36,688 nucleotides of DNA. It comes from Davidsoniella eucalypti (taxonomy: Eukaryota > Ascomycota > Sordariomycetes > Microascales > Ceratocystidaceae). Where the stretch lies: NCBI GenBank assembly GCA_004009845.1, contig RMBW01000186.1, positions 1 to 36,688 on the forward strand. Reading direction: 5' to 3'. The translations under genes and the position numbers were made by a program. Position 1 is the stretch's first letter; the number at the start of each line of letters is the position of its first letter. Below, one piece after another: positions 20,551 to 30,329 of this stretch. The notes beneath the pieces are model-generated. The model was not told where the DNA came from and did not search any database. It was given only the letters and a program-made list of their open reading frames with translations.

Positions 20551-20589
20551 CGCCTGACATAGACGCCTGACATAGACGCCTGACATATA
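20551..20589. repeat. 13-bp tandem repeat, three units
   Basis: CGCCTGACATAGA at 20551-20563 and 20564-20576, and CGCCTGACATATA at 20577-20589. Confidence 0.9.
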
Positions 20590-20640
20590 CGCGACTGCAA
20601 CCTAAATACAGCAGCACAAACTACCGTCTATCCGTTTCCC

Positions 20641-20776
20641 ATCACTGCCTTTTTTTTTTTGGCTCTCCCGACAAGACAGTTCGCTCAAATTGCAATAGCC
20701 ATATCGCCATATCGTGCTGCACTTTGCCACTTTGCCCCCCACATTTTAGAGTTGTTCTAAATTTCTTGGCAGTGAT
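20641..20776. repeat. Short inverted repeat ATCACTGCC / GGCAGTGAT
   Basis: Nine-base inverted ends bound a 136-base segment beginning with a T-run. It may be a miniature inverted-repeat element or chance. No target duplication is visible. Confidence 0.3.
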
Positions 20777-20826
20777 TCCCAATTAGGAAAAACAAAGTAC
20801 TCTTTCACCTTGCCCCACTAAGTTTA

Positions 20827-22353
20827 CTGTATACAGGCCTAAGTTTTGTCGTGGGATCAGCGTGCAGATCGGTCTCTTGCAAGTAACTGTTTATTCTCGA
20901 CATGTACCTACTCAAGTTTCCCCACTTTTAAAATTCCCCGCTTTTCTGAACAAAAGTTAACCTTTTACACCTTTTTTCTCCTTATAACACAACACAATTA
21001 TAAAACAATACAAATATATCACCAGACCATTATACTAATATACTACTATACAACTTGACTATTATACTACTTGACCACCATACAACTACTAATTATGTCT
21101 ACAATAACGGATCTAGAGCTTAGACTTCAAGACATATCCCAAAGAACCCAAGATCTCAGAAGCCAGGGGGCACGTAAACAACGTGAATTTCAGCTCCAGT
21201 TCCAACAGCTCCAACAACGACATGCAGAAGAAGTAAACCAGCTCAATAGACAGCATGAAGGGCTACAGCAAGAATACCACCAAGTTCGACGACAGTTGTT
21301 GATTGCACAGTCCCGTTCAAACGATCAACAATTTCAAACCCCTTCGCCAACATTAGAAACAGCGGAAATTTCCAATGCTTCACTTACCTCTATACGCTCA
21401 CGAAATACTACTCATGATGTTCGATTAGAGGTTCAAACTCTCGTGAATGATGCTGGATGGACCACCCAAGCCGTAGCCTCAGGTCTTCATTTTACATTAA
21501 GACAAGTCTAATACGCTATGAGAAACCTAGTGACCCTTCGTCACGCATGTGGCCTACCTCGTAAACTTACACTAGCCTAAGTCGATGAGTTAATTGAGTT
21601 TGTGTGTGCAAGCCCAGAGGGCCGACAAATGTCATATAAAGAGCTAGTGAGAGTCATGGAGTTTATGAAGTCTTTCGAGCCTGAGAGTCTAGAGTTTATG
21701 CAAGATGATGCTCCTTGCCATAAAGCGAGACAGACAATGGAAGAGTTTCGATCTCGTGGTATCACGGTCCTGGATTGGCCACCTTTCTCGCCAGACCTCA
21801 ACCCGATCGAAGCTGTTTGGCATGAGATGAAGTTATATATCCAAAGGAACTTCTCCGAGATTCTTCGCTCGGAGGAACTTCGAAATGCAGTCCAAGAGGC
21901 TTGGGACAATATTAGCAATGAGTACCTTCATGAACTCCTAATTTCTATGAAGAATCGTTGTGAGGCTGTTATCGCTGCCAATGGGATGTACACTAGGTAC
22001 TAGTTTGAAATATATATGGTATTTTAATACACACAGCTATGAATTCAACAGATCTTAAGTGCATATAGTTTCAATTTATTATAGCAATATCGTGAAATTT
22101 GCCGATAGGCACAATTTCAACATCTCGCAACAAATTTCATCACTGTCCTTCTTGTTAGTCAACTAAGGCCTCTAGATGATGATCATTTTCCTGATTATAG
22201 AAATAAACAAGGGATTGTTAATGATAATGTTGACATCGGTTAATACAGTGTATAGTACAGTTATAATACCGTGTACATGTCGAGAATAAACAGTTACTTG
22301 CAAGAGACCGATCTGCACGCTGATCCCACGACAAAACTTAGGCCTGTATACAG
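20827..22353 (+). mobile_element. Tc1/mariner-type DNA transposon with perfect 81-bp inverted ends
   Basis: The left end 20827-20907 and right end 22273-22353 are exact reverse complements over 81 bases (outer tip CTGTATACAGGCCTAAG). The dinucleotide TA flanks both sides (20825-20826 and 22354-22355), the target duplication of this superfamily. The outermost ten bases (CTGTATACAG) are themselves palindromic. Inside is one transposase frame on the plus strand, disabled by two stops and an internal deletion. Identical ends argue for recent transposition, so this copy was probably mobilised by a transposase made elsewhere. Confidence 0.95.
21095..22003 (+). pseudogene. Disabled Tc1/mariner transposase with coiled-coil N-terminus
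   Basis: The ATG at 21095 opens a frame starting MSTITDLELRLQDISQRTQD. Residues 1-75 are Gln/Glu/Arg-rich with heptad-like spacing, a likely coiled coil not usual in this family. A helix-turn-helix start follows (LVNDAGWTTQAVASGL), then TAA at 21509-21511, and in the same frame the second DNA-binding part (LVTLRHACGLPRKLTLA, TAA at 21578-21580, VDELIEFVCASPEGRQMSY). After ELVRVMEF the sequence jumps to FEPESLEFMQDDAPCH: the region with the first catalytic Asp is deleted. The rest of the DDE domain remains: QDDAPCHKA, FSPDLNPIEAVW (34 residues between Asp and Glu), ending with TAG at 22001-22003. Both stops fit CAA to TAA. Inactive. Confidence 0.92.
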
Positions 22354-22355
22354 TA

Positions 22356-23530
22356 TGTAATCGATACCTTTATGCCACCATGTTCTTGACAATCGCTAGA
22401 AAATTACTCTACTTACAACTTACACTGGAAGTGCACTAAAATTAACCAAGTACTCCGACAACATATTGATCAATTGGCTGGAAAACCATATTTGCTCCTT
22501 TTATGCCATCCACGTTCAGATCTTCTAATGGAACTGGACCAGTGTAAATTTCCAGAGCCCTTCGTGATGAGCTTAGTATTCTTAGGTTAATTATTGTGCA
22601 TCTTTAGAGTCACAACACGGCATACCTTCCATCAATTTCAAGGTCGTGGAACTTGATCGTCAATTGTGCTTTACTCTATTATACCTATATCGTAGGTCCA
22701 TTTTCAGTTCTAACTTGCAGGAGACTACAGACCGTTACCCGCTGCTTAATGACCATATTTTACATCCAGATCTAGATCTCATCGATCTTGTACAGCCCAT
22801 CGAAAACGATGGAACTCATCCACATCACAACAATTATTTAGTTAAATCACTTACGTTTATTCATTTATGAGCTGTTCACTATTGATGATTAGGCTTCATA
22901 AGGTATTTTTTTGCTATCTACATCATACACTACGAAATGTGCTATGATTGACAATATACCAAAGCTTCCCAACAACAATTCCTATTTTTTATACAGAGAG
23001 TATTCGAAGGCTGTTTTTACATTCGCTTCATAGTAGATCACTAATCAGAGCCAGTAGTGATTACCACCATTGCCCTTTCCACCCCCCTTATGTATGGGAT
23101 CTAAACTTAAAGATTGGCCTAAAACTATGAATTGGCACCCTTCGCCATCTAATCTCACATTGAGGTCTTCGCCACGGGGACTAACACTTTCCCAACCCCA
23201 GTGACAAACGGGTGTCGGATCTAACCAAAGACATGTTGTCATATGCTCTTTTGCCACAGCTCACCTGTAGAGTCTAATATTGTGACAAATCTTCCTGCCG
23301 AGAAATGTCTCGCAAGATTGGTAAACTTTGTCGAATCTCCCTCAAACATGGTCATATTCAATGGGTGTTGGTGGTATGAATCAAGAGATATCTATGGAAT
23401 ATAAGGCGAGATGTAGTATCAAATATAAGAAATGTGACACAAAATCTTTAGTAAAAGTTTGGCGTTACGCTATTAGCAAAAATATTGGACTTTCAGGCAT
23501 ACCGAACTCATAACTGTCAAAGTCCACAAC
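22356..23530. other. AT-rich stretch without a recognisable gene
   Basis: Frames at 22646-22870 and 23328-23513 (plus) show no motif. On the minus strand near 23260-23350 a readable piece (FVTILDSTGELWQKS) may be an upstream or downstream part of the repeat-protein remnant that follows, but I cannot place it. Confidence 0.4.
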
Positions 23531-24100
23531 TAGAAGTTACAAGACCCTTCCAAGAAAAGCTCACGATGCCAGGGACTTGGACGTAATGTCTTGATTCAAG
23601 AACGAAGAGAATGTCAACTTTATTAACTCTACAGCTAGCCCCCTATTGTCTCTACCAAGAAAAACTCGTGATCTAAAAGACTTTAAAATATTGGCTTCAT
23701 CTAGGGACCACGACAGTGCCAAAAACACCAAATCTGCAAACAACATGCCCTTAAAGTCAATGATAAACAAAATACACCCATGCCAAGAACACGTTGTGAT
23801 ATATAGGCCTTTGGAACATCGGCTTCATTCAGGAACTATGGCAATGCCATCTCTATCGACTCTGTAACTGGCCGTTCGCTCTCCTACTCAAAAGCATAAC
23901 TTTGCAGTAATTTAACCTAGTTCCAAAATACGCGCATTAGGTTCATAACGATCAAAACTTCTATTGAAAAAAACTCTACCGAGAAAGCCTGACGATAAAT
24001 AGGGCTTTGAGATATTGACTTTACTGAGCAACTTCAGAAGTGCCACTCTATCAACTCTATAAGCACACCTTGGTGTTTCTGCCCAAGAACAAGTCTTTAT
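23530..24100 (-). pseudogene. Degenerate gene with about 29-residue protein repeats
   Basis: On the minus strand at least four copies of a repeat can be aligned by eye. The clearest adjacent pair, within 23770-23550, is VELIKLTFSSFLNQDI...SKSLAS-stop-AFLGR and ADLVFLALSWSLDEAN...LKSFRSRVFLGR, 35 residues apart. A third (about 23867-23780) reads ESIEMALP-stop-FLNEADV...KAYISQRVLG. A fourth (about 24055-23970) reads IELIEWHF, then after a frame shift LLSKVNISKPYLSSGFLGR. Consensus: hydrophobic positions at 3, 6, 8 and 12, Lys at 19, Ser at 23 and a closing FLGR. Several stops are TGA where neighbouring copies have Arg, as in CGA to TGA. The repeat does not match ankyrin, WD40 or TPR as I know them. 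Nonfunctional now. Confidence 0.5.
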
Positions 24101-25251
24101 GTTTCACAAGCTTCCAAGCTTCGAATCTACATTTGTTGTTGTTCTATTTATCCTCTTGGATCTACATAGTTTTTAGGCTAATACCATTTTCGAATCCTAG
24201 CATTTACAACACAGGGTCAACCCGCTGAGTACATGAACCTCGATTTTTCTGGGCACCATTTTCTTCTCCCTTGCACCTGATATGAAATACCGAGCTCTAT
24301 CCAGAGACCTGGCATCCGCTCCCGGGCTTAATGTCCCTCACATCCCCATCCTTCCCGACCCTGTAGAATGATATCCATCTGAAGGTCTTACAAGGAGATT
24401 GTACGACTTTAGCCATGAGAGTTGGCTTGTTCTTCGTCCCATATCAGAACCATGGCATTTAAATGTTCTCGGTACCCTATCTTCGGGTCCGATAGTAGAA
24501 TCACAAGCCATACCAAATTTCATGTAATATAGGATAACGGATATCATACTAATGGATTCGCATTTTGTGCGTCTCATAAAACATAAAAGATGCCAAGCAG
24601 TGATGCCACATTGATAGCTTGAATTAATATTACTGGGTTGTTTATTAATAGAGATAGATCTAAACAAACATGGTGACATCTTTGAGACTTTCTCGATATT
24701 ATATTTTTGAGGGAGAAGCACTCATCAACGTCAAATTCAAGCTTGCTTACACGATGAATACTTGGAACTTTTTGTCACACAAGAGTTATCTTTACAACCG
24801 TCACGATAGTACAAAGTTGGTCTTTACGATATGATCCCATGATTTATCCAGTATCCAGCCTTTTTTTATTAACCCCCGAGTCTAGGCAAATCTTGATCAC
24901 AGAAATGCATCATACTTTCCCCAACAATAACCGATGGAAGATAGCAAAAGAAACCATTCTTGATGTGATTGGTCCGCCAAGAGTACATTCATGCAGCTAA
25001 CTTCTTACATTTTACCCACACACACACATCGCCTCAACTCAGCCTGAATAGGCCACCTGGCTGTATCTTATGGCATATTTCTGCACTCACAATACACTTG
25101 AGGGGGTTTTCCTGCTGTAAATTATCCTGTGCATATCCTGGGCTGCCACTGTGATAAATCGAGTCACAAAACATGTGAGCTCAACTACAATGAAGCAATT
25201 TTGGTACTATAGTTTATGTATCTACAAATATCCGCAAACTTTGTATGAAAC
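24101..25251. other. No clear gene; one minus-strand frame of doubtful status
   Basis: A minus-strand frame at 24338-24721 (127 codons) contains GITAWHLLCFM followed by ISMISVILYYMKFG, faintly like an ankyrin unit (G-T-A-x-H-L). It could be part of the broken repeat gene to its left. Otherwise AT-rich with nothing recognised. Confidence 0.3.
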
Positions 25252-26305
25252 TTGAATGGTAGAAAGGAACCTCTCAACTCCGTCAGAACCTTCTCTGAAT
25301 CCATTCTTGAGAGAAACACAGTAGACGAAGAGGTGATCTCATTGTCATGTGATGATGCATTGCTTATTCTCCAACGTCAATCTCGCAGCGTCATGTCATT
25401 CGAATCCCGCAAAATAACAGCAAAAACTACCTCCACCAACAATATCTACATCTACATCTACAGTTGCACCTATTTACAGCGCGCCCTCTTCATCGGCCCG
25501 CAAGAACGATAACCCCTATGTAAGTAGCAATGACCAACCAAAAAAAGACTGTCAAGCTGCGTTTGGTACTCTAATCGGACCTACCAACAACCTCCTACTG
25601 ATAGATGAGATAGTCCACAACGTTGCTCAGGCAGCAGAGTATAGCCAAAAGCAAGCAGGGCTCCACCAGGCTGCTTATCTATTCATTAGTTTCATCATAG
25701 TAGCCAAACGGATATTCCCCTCGGTTTGTTCGAGCGTTTCTAGAGTTACCACCTCACATACATATCTTTTTAGGCTGTGTAGCAACTTATTTCATCCTCC
25801 CCATGACCTGTACCATGCCCCCCCCCATTCAAGCCTATATCCCGATATCTATCTCCCAAATTACCTTTTCCTACCTGAAAACAATGACAACGCCCAACAA
25901 ACTATGGCTAGTCTCTTCCCTTCGAAGATACGTTTGTTGCAATGTACTGCAGCTACGAAGTGTACTCTCTAGCCATCGTATGCATGTTTCCGGAGACTTC
26001 AAAGATCTGCCAACTTCCTACACATGTCCCACCACCCTCGGCTTCCATGGCTTCCATTCGTGCATGGGTTACGCCGCCCAAGTACCGTGGAAATGTGTAA
26101 ATCCGTTCTCTGTCATGCTATCAAGTACACTATATCTTATTGCAGTACTGGTGTGACAATCTTATTTTCACAGCGTGATTTTCAGGAGCATACCCACGAT
26201 CATTCGTTTAGGGTTACAAAAAATAATATCGTTCTAGCGGAAAAGCTTTTGTCTGAGATCCAGATGGAATTCGAAGAAAACGTCACGAGCAAACAATCCA
26301 AATAA
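25252..26305 (+). other. Long unidentified open frame, possibly a broken gene
   Basis: From about 25464, just after an acceptor-like TCTACATCTACAG, one plus-strand frame stays open for about 170 codons to a TAG near 25972, without a good start. It contains YVSSNDQPKKDCQAAFGTLI and IVHNVAQAAEYSQKQAGLHQ, a helix-rich segment. Before it, 25252-25510 in another frame reads VDEEVISLSCDDALLILQRQ; after it, 26024-26305 reads VTKNNIVLAEKLLSEIQMEF and ends at a TAA. The order and composition recall C-terminal halves of fungal Zn2Cys6 regulators, but no diagnostic motif is present, so I leave it unnamed. Confidence 0.3.
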
Positions 26306-26508
26306 TTTATGACTTGTGACCACGGATGAGATATGGCTGCTACATACCTCGTATGTACAAGATCTATAGAAATACAATATATAATTACGACACAAACGCA
26401 AGTCTAAATGAAATAATCACAACGTCTAACACAATTAGATCACGTGGCTCAGTATCATGTACTTAAGTACAATGCTAAGTAAAGAAAGTAATAGTCAACC
26501 TTCCCTCC

Positions 26509-26666
26509 TACAACCCTCGGGGGGGTACCTTTGAGTTCGAGTACCTCCCCCTCCGTCCAAAGACGAATCTTTCCCCTTCGTCGTGGGTTTTTAAGAGCGA
26601 CCAGCACATATTCCCAATGCTGCTGTCCATTCTTTTATCTTTTAGACGCTTGTCTTCATTGATGCA
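26509..26666. repeat. Long inverted repeat, left copy
   Basis: Begins TACAACC and ends GATGCA; the reverse complement of 29478-29631 aligns along its whole length, with scattered substitutions and small gaps. Shared blocks include AAAGACGAAYCTTTCC, CTTCGTCGTG, TAAGAGCGAYCAGCAC and CAATGCTGCTGTYCATTCT. A small stem (GACGAA ... TTCGTC) is kept in both copies. This copy also has a G/C-run hairpin around GGGGGGGTACC and GTACCTCCCCC. Confidence 0.85.
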
Positions 26667-26889
26667 TCGAGTTATGAGGCCTTGAGCCCGATTTTTCCTC
26701 TCTCGAGGGATGTTCTCACCAACAATCGCCCCTTTTCACCACACTCTCTCGCGATTGCTGGTCTCCCGAGTCACTACACTACAAAGCTCAGGGAGACACA
26801 CTCATACTCGAAGGGCTACCTATTTTTGAAGGTTCCGGAAGCCCAACCCGCGGCGCGGGAGTCTTGTCGCTGTGCCTCTACCATCGCAC

Positions 26890-26990
26890 CCGACTCGACT
26901 ACGCCAATTTTCCTCTTTCGACACTCGATCACCAGCCTTGGAGGTGCGTCGGATGGTGCGGTCACCTGATGACGTGGATGGTAGCCCCAC
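26890..26990. repeat. Dispersed repeat B, long copy
   Basis: Counterpart of 7491-7579. It lies in a GC-richer segment (about 26680-27480) that has overlapping frames on both strands but no recognisable protein, so the segment is more likely repeat DNA than a gene. Confidence 0.65.
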
Positions 26991-28061
26991 TTAGGGCTTG
27001 GGTGATGTCGTTTGAGAGTAGCTCCATCCCCTTGGGGAACCGGAGCCATGGCCCAAGGGTCGTCTTGATAGACGGCATCTTGGGTTCTTACAGTGGGGAA
27101 CTAAACATGGCGACTTCAAGCCTATCACGTTAAGTTCCAGCACTGATGCACATGTCTCGTGTGCCTGTGGGCTCCCAGAGAGCCCACACATTTTACAAGG
27201 TGCCCCATAGCCCGGCACAGATGGTCGCAACCGCAGCCTCGGAACTCTGGACTTTGTTCTTGGGACTCCGCTGGGTGCGCTTCGGCTTTCAACCTTCCTC
27301 CGAAAGACACATTTTCTTGAAGACTTGTGTCCTCTTCGGTCTCCTTTAGGTGGGGACTCCGCTGCACAGCGCCCACCGTTCTGACAATTCGTTACACTGT
27401 AACAGTGACTCCAGTCACAACCCCCAGTGATGGTTCCCTCTATAACCACTAGGGTTATACAGGGTTCCACCACACCCTGTGTTTAGAAGCTAGGTACACA
27501 AGTAGTTAGTAGATAGACACCGTGCGCATGTCCCTTATGGTGATGGGTGGGAGCCGCGTCCCAATTTTATTGGCTCGACTCCCCCGCGCTCGTTAATAAT
27601 AACAAATTCAAATTCAAATTCAAATAAAGAAAGTAATAGTAAGCTTAGACATAGAATACCATCACCGTTCATCAAAAATTTATCAAATTGTACCTCAAGA
27701 AAAAGTATCCGAGAGAATAAACATACATGGGTTATAAACCCTATCACAGAGCTTCCATTGACTAGGGTATGTAACCCTACAATCGGACGGTAAAGTTGGA
27801 GCGACAAATCAAGATATGAAAAAGAACTCACAATTGCGTACAAACAAAACCACACTTTAAAATTTGATTCTATGATTATAGTATATACTATAGATTAGAC
27901 GAGGAATGCAAACAAAAAATATGCTAATAGTTCTATTTCCCACATCTGTCATTGATGCCGAGTGTTAAATCCACACAAAGCAAATAGAGGATATACGAGG
28001 ACGATACCGCCAAGAAAAAAAAAAGAAAAAAAAAAGAAAAGAAAAACAATGGAATCTATCT
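26991..28061. other. No clear gene; repeat-like GC-rich block, then AT-rich spacer
   Basis: 26991-27590 is GC-rich. A minus-strand frame of 160 codons (26991-27473) has CKMCGLSGSPQAHETC but no family I recognise. At 27393-27403, GTTACACTGTAAC is palindromic. Then AT-rich spacer with an (AAATTC)n run near 27602-27625 and A-runs near 28010-28047. Confidence 0.4.
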
Positions 28062-28958
28062 CTAGATTAATCCAGTAACCATGGTCAACGTTGTCACATC
28101 CACAAGGCTTGCGGATACACCAAGACCAGAGATACTACGTAGAGCTGCATTTGGAACAATACCGCAACACGTTCTATTATACGTGACATTGTTCAGTAGC
28201 ACCACTGCTTTGAACACTGGCTCTGGCAGTCTTGTCCGGCTTGACCTAGACTGCCGTTGCCCTGCCAGTCGTTGGTGGTGTTTAGTAGCGACACGGCAGG
28301 GACCAGTACACTGGCGCCAAAGAGAGTATACTGGATGTTGAGGTAGTGATTCATCATATACAAGCGATCCTTAACGTCTTCCTCAGACAGGTTGGGTGGG
28401 CGGTCGATTGTGCAAGGGAAGGTCTGGCTCTCGGGGTCGAGAAAAAGGACTACCCGCTTACCCGACACGATCATTTCGCCGAGCGTTGGCCAGTCGTTGT
28501 GCTTCATAGGGGACAATGGGGGAAAGTAGGCATAGCGCATAATACCCGACGCCTCGATATAACTATCGAAGAGCTCTGGTGACGAGTAGTTGCCGTTGCC
28601 AATCAAGATAGTCACCAAATCTTATGGGTGAGCCTCGACCAAAGCACGCACTTCACCAAGCCAATCGCTGATGGGACCGGAATCTAGAATATCACAGCTA
28701 GTATGACAGAAATGCGGCTCGTGATCACCGCCCGTGTCGGCATCGCTCGTCCACTGCGTCTGTGCCTGGAGGAATCTGACACTTTTTGGTACACATCTCA
28801 ATGTAGTTATTGCATGGCTGAGTGTTGGTAGGCGTGGCACCAGTGCCAGTGGCCGTGGCATTGCCTGCCATGGTGATGCTGCTCTCTAGAGAGCCGGTGA
28901 AGGTGACGGACCCAGAGTAGTTTGATGCATGGATAGTGGTGGTCATTCCAGAATACAT
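28062..28958 (-). pseudogene. Dead secreted PLC-like phosphodiesterase gene
   Basis: Reading leftward: a Ser/Thr-rich stretch (MYSGMTTTIHASNYSGSVTF), then PCNNYIEMC; a frame-changing gap; VRFLQAQTQW and HFCHTSCDILDSGPISDWLG; a TAA at 28622-28624; then DLVTILIGNGNYSS, DWPTLGEMIVSGKRVVLFLD, FPCTIDRPPNLSEEDVKDRL and VPAVSLLNTTNDW. After a second gap and frame change, NNVTYNRTCCG and a hydrophobic tail end at TAG 28062-28064. This order matches fungal secreted proteins with a PLC-like TIM-barrel domain and a GPI-anchor tail. The segment that should hold the first catalytic His (after the PCNNY block) is deleted, as is part of the C-terminus, and the signal peptide is not seen. It lies inside the segment bounded by the long inverted repeats. 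Confidence 0.82.
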
Positions 28959-28983
28959 GAAATATGACTCGTATAGTCGGAGT

Positions 28984-29059
28984 GTATTTGATACTTTTGT
29001 ATGAAGTAGTAATTTTTATTCAGAATTGGGTACAACTTTGAAGTGTTTCACAAAGATGA
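28984..29059. repeat. Dispersed repeat C, copy 2
   Basis: Same orientation as 16650-16727. It starts just upstream of the truncated 5' end of the PLC-like pseudogene, so an element carrying it may have removed the gene's start. Confidence 0.85.
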
Positions 29060-29477
29060 GTACTAGCCAGGGAGTGGAAATTAACTAGCTTGCCCTTTAT
29101 GTTTCTTTTCGCTGAAGGAGTACATAATTTATGAACTGTACATTGACAGAACCGCATCAATACTACTAGTATTTGGACTTAAATAGCACTGGGATAAATG
29201 TACTGGGCCAAACGCAATAGAAAAGGGAAGTTATAAGTGCAAGTACACCAAGGGCAGGTCTACATACTCTGAAGCATTAAGGGTAATGTACAAGAATCTG
29301 TATTAGTCAGATACGGCAAGATGTAGAAAATGTAATATATCAAGTACTATCACAATAAACACTCAAGGCGATATAGAAGAACATCCTGATTGAAGATAAG
29401 ATTGAAGAGTTGGTTTTAAAAATAACATATTAACGGTAATTCTCCATACAATGCATAGACATATTGATCAAGTTGGG
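29060..29477. other. AT-rich spacer, no gene
   Basis: Nothing recognised between dispersed repeat C and the right inverted-repeat copy. Confidence 0.5.
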
Positions 29478-29631
29478 TGCATCAAAAATGACAAAGGTTG
29501 AAAAAAGAAAGCGAGAATGAACAGCAGCATTGAGAAGAAGTGCTGATCGCTCTTAGAAATGCACGACGAAGTGGAAAGGTTCGTCTTTAGATGAGGGGGG
29601 GGTACCGTGAACTCAAAGTACGGAGGTTGTA
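29478..29631. repeat. Long inverted repeat, right copy
   Basis: Inverted counterpart of 26509-26666. Outer end GGTTGTA at 29625-29631; the inner end TGCATC is at 29478-29483. Its outer end lies about 65 bases from the T-run terminator of the 5S rRNA gene. Confidence 0.85.
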
Positions 29632-29695
29632 TGCAGCGTCATGGATATGACGTAAGAATTAGGGAAAACTACAGCAAAAAAGGTGCACAAAGACC

Positions 29696-29700
29696 AAAAA
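29696..29700 (-). terminator. RNA polymerase III terminator of the 5S gene
   Basis: TTTTT on the minus strand, one base after the mature 3' end. A second T6 run about 16 bases further on (29675-29680) could act as a backup. Confidence 0.85.
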
Positions 29701-29701
29701 G

Positions 29702-29820
29702 ACATACAACACCCGGTATTCCCACGTGGTCACCCACCGTAGTACTGATCGAGCGCTTGATAGTTTAACTAGGGGAGAGCGGACGGGATCCCGTGCTTTC
29801 TATCAGCTGTGGTCGTATGT
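29702..29820 (-). rRNA. 5S ribosomal RNA
   Basis: The minus strand gives a 119-base RNA that starts ACATACGACC and ends GGTGTTGTATGT, which pair to form helix I. The internal control region is conserved: GGGATCCCGTCCGCTCTCC, the typical fungal 5S sequence, followed by GATCAGTA and GGTGGGTGACCAC. A TATA-like box sits 29 bases upstream and a T5 terminator directly follows, so the gene looks functional. A single 5S gene away from the rDNA array is the rule in filamentous ascomycetes, where 5S genes are dispersed. The long plus-strand frame across it is not a gene. Confidence 0.95.
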
Positions 29821-29843
29821 TGAGAATTTGGGGCTTAGAAGGC

Positions 29844-29849
29844 ATTATA
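29844..29849 (-). promoter_or_regulatory. TATA element of the 5S gene
   Basis: TATAAT on the minus strand beginning at position -29 relative to the 5S start, the position known for dispersed fungal 5S genes such as those of Neurospora. Confidence 0.75.
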
Positions 29850-30044
29850 AAGGAACTGCCGAAAGCCGACCGGGACCCTCCGTGTCAACGGCCGGTAGCA
29901 TCTCGGACTCGCTCTTCTTGACTTTTGTGGACCGGCCACCTGTACACGAAACAAAGGATTGCCACTCTTTTTGTCGTATTCGGCCGAAAGTGCCTTTTGG
30001 TTCTCTCAAGTCTTAACAACTTTCAACTTCAAATTCTCAATGCA

Positions 30045-30263
30045 CTACTCGTCGCGCTTGATATCTTGCTCGTAAATGGCATCTTGTGCTTCTGAAGTAA
30101 CATCCCGTTGTAAATCAGCCTGCTGGCGGACATTTACAAAGCCATTGAAGGCGGCAGCGACAGCTTCGGCTTCCGTAGTCGGCTTGCCCGGCGGCAATGA
30201 AGAGCCATTACTTTGAACGCTCATTTCTAAGTGGATTCTGCAGCCCAAATCGTGCTTTGGCAT
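30045..30263 (-). CDS. Small acidic protein, unidentified (72 aa)
   Basis: The ATG at 30263 opens MPKHDLGCRIHLEMSVQSNG, followed by a Pro/Thr linker and a helix-rich, charged end (EAEAVAAAFNGFVNV, then QADLQRDVTSEAQDAIYEQD and KRDE). A second Met at residue 14 could be the start instead. Base use is much less AT-rich than on either side and there are no introns. The gene lies upstream of the 5S gene on the same strand. There is no domain I recognise; it may be a short conserved protein or a fragment of a larger one. Confidence 0.4.
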   Translation of the reverse strand: MPKHDLGCRIHLEMSVQSNGSSLPPGKPTTEAEAVAAAFNGFVNVRQQADLQRDVTSEAQDAIYEQDIKRDE

Positions 30264-30329
30264 TCTTTGTGTATGATGAAATGGGAATATAGTACAATAG
30301 TACAATAGAGATGAAAAATAAAACCACAA

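Larger units (their letters stand above)
19405..20824. other. No gene seen; short repeats
   Basis: Moderate GC content without a credible gene. Frames at 19610-19798 (plus) and 20154-20417 (minus) show no motif. It includes the 13-bp tandem array at 20551-20589 and the short inverted repeat at 20641-20776. Confidence 0.45.

Noticed and set aside
24205..24240. Resemblance to the start of large-subunit rRNA (AACCCGCTGAGTACATGAACC)
   Set aside because: Only about ten bases match and the flanking sequence is unrelated to rRNA.
26520..26555. Possible tRNA T-arm (GAGTTCGAGTACC)
   Set aside because: No A-box or acceptor stem fits around it, and the second copy of the repeat reads GAGTTCACGGTACC. 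It belongs to the inverted repeat.
29726..30016. 96-codon plus-strand open frame
   Set aside because: Its first third lies antisense to a well-conserved 5S rRNA gene; the rest has no protein character.
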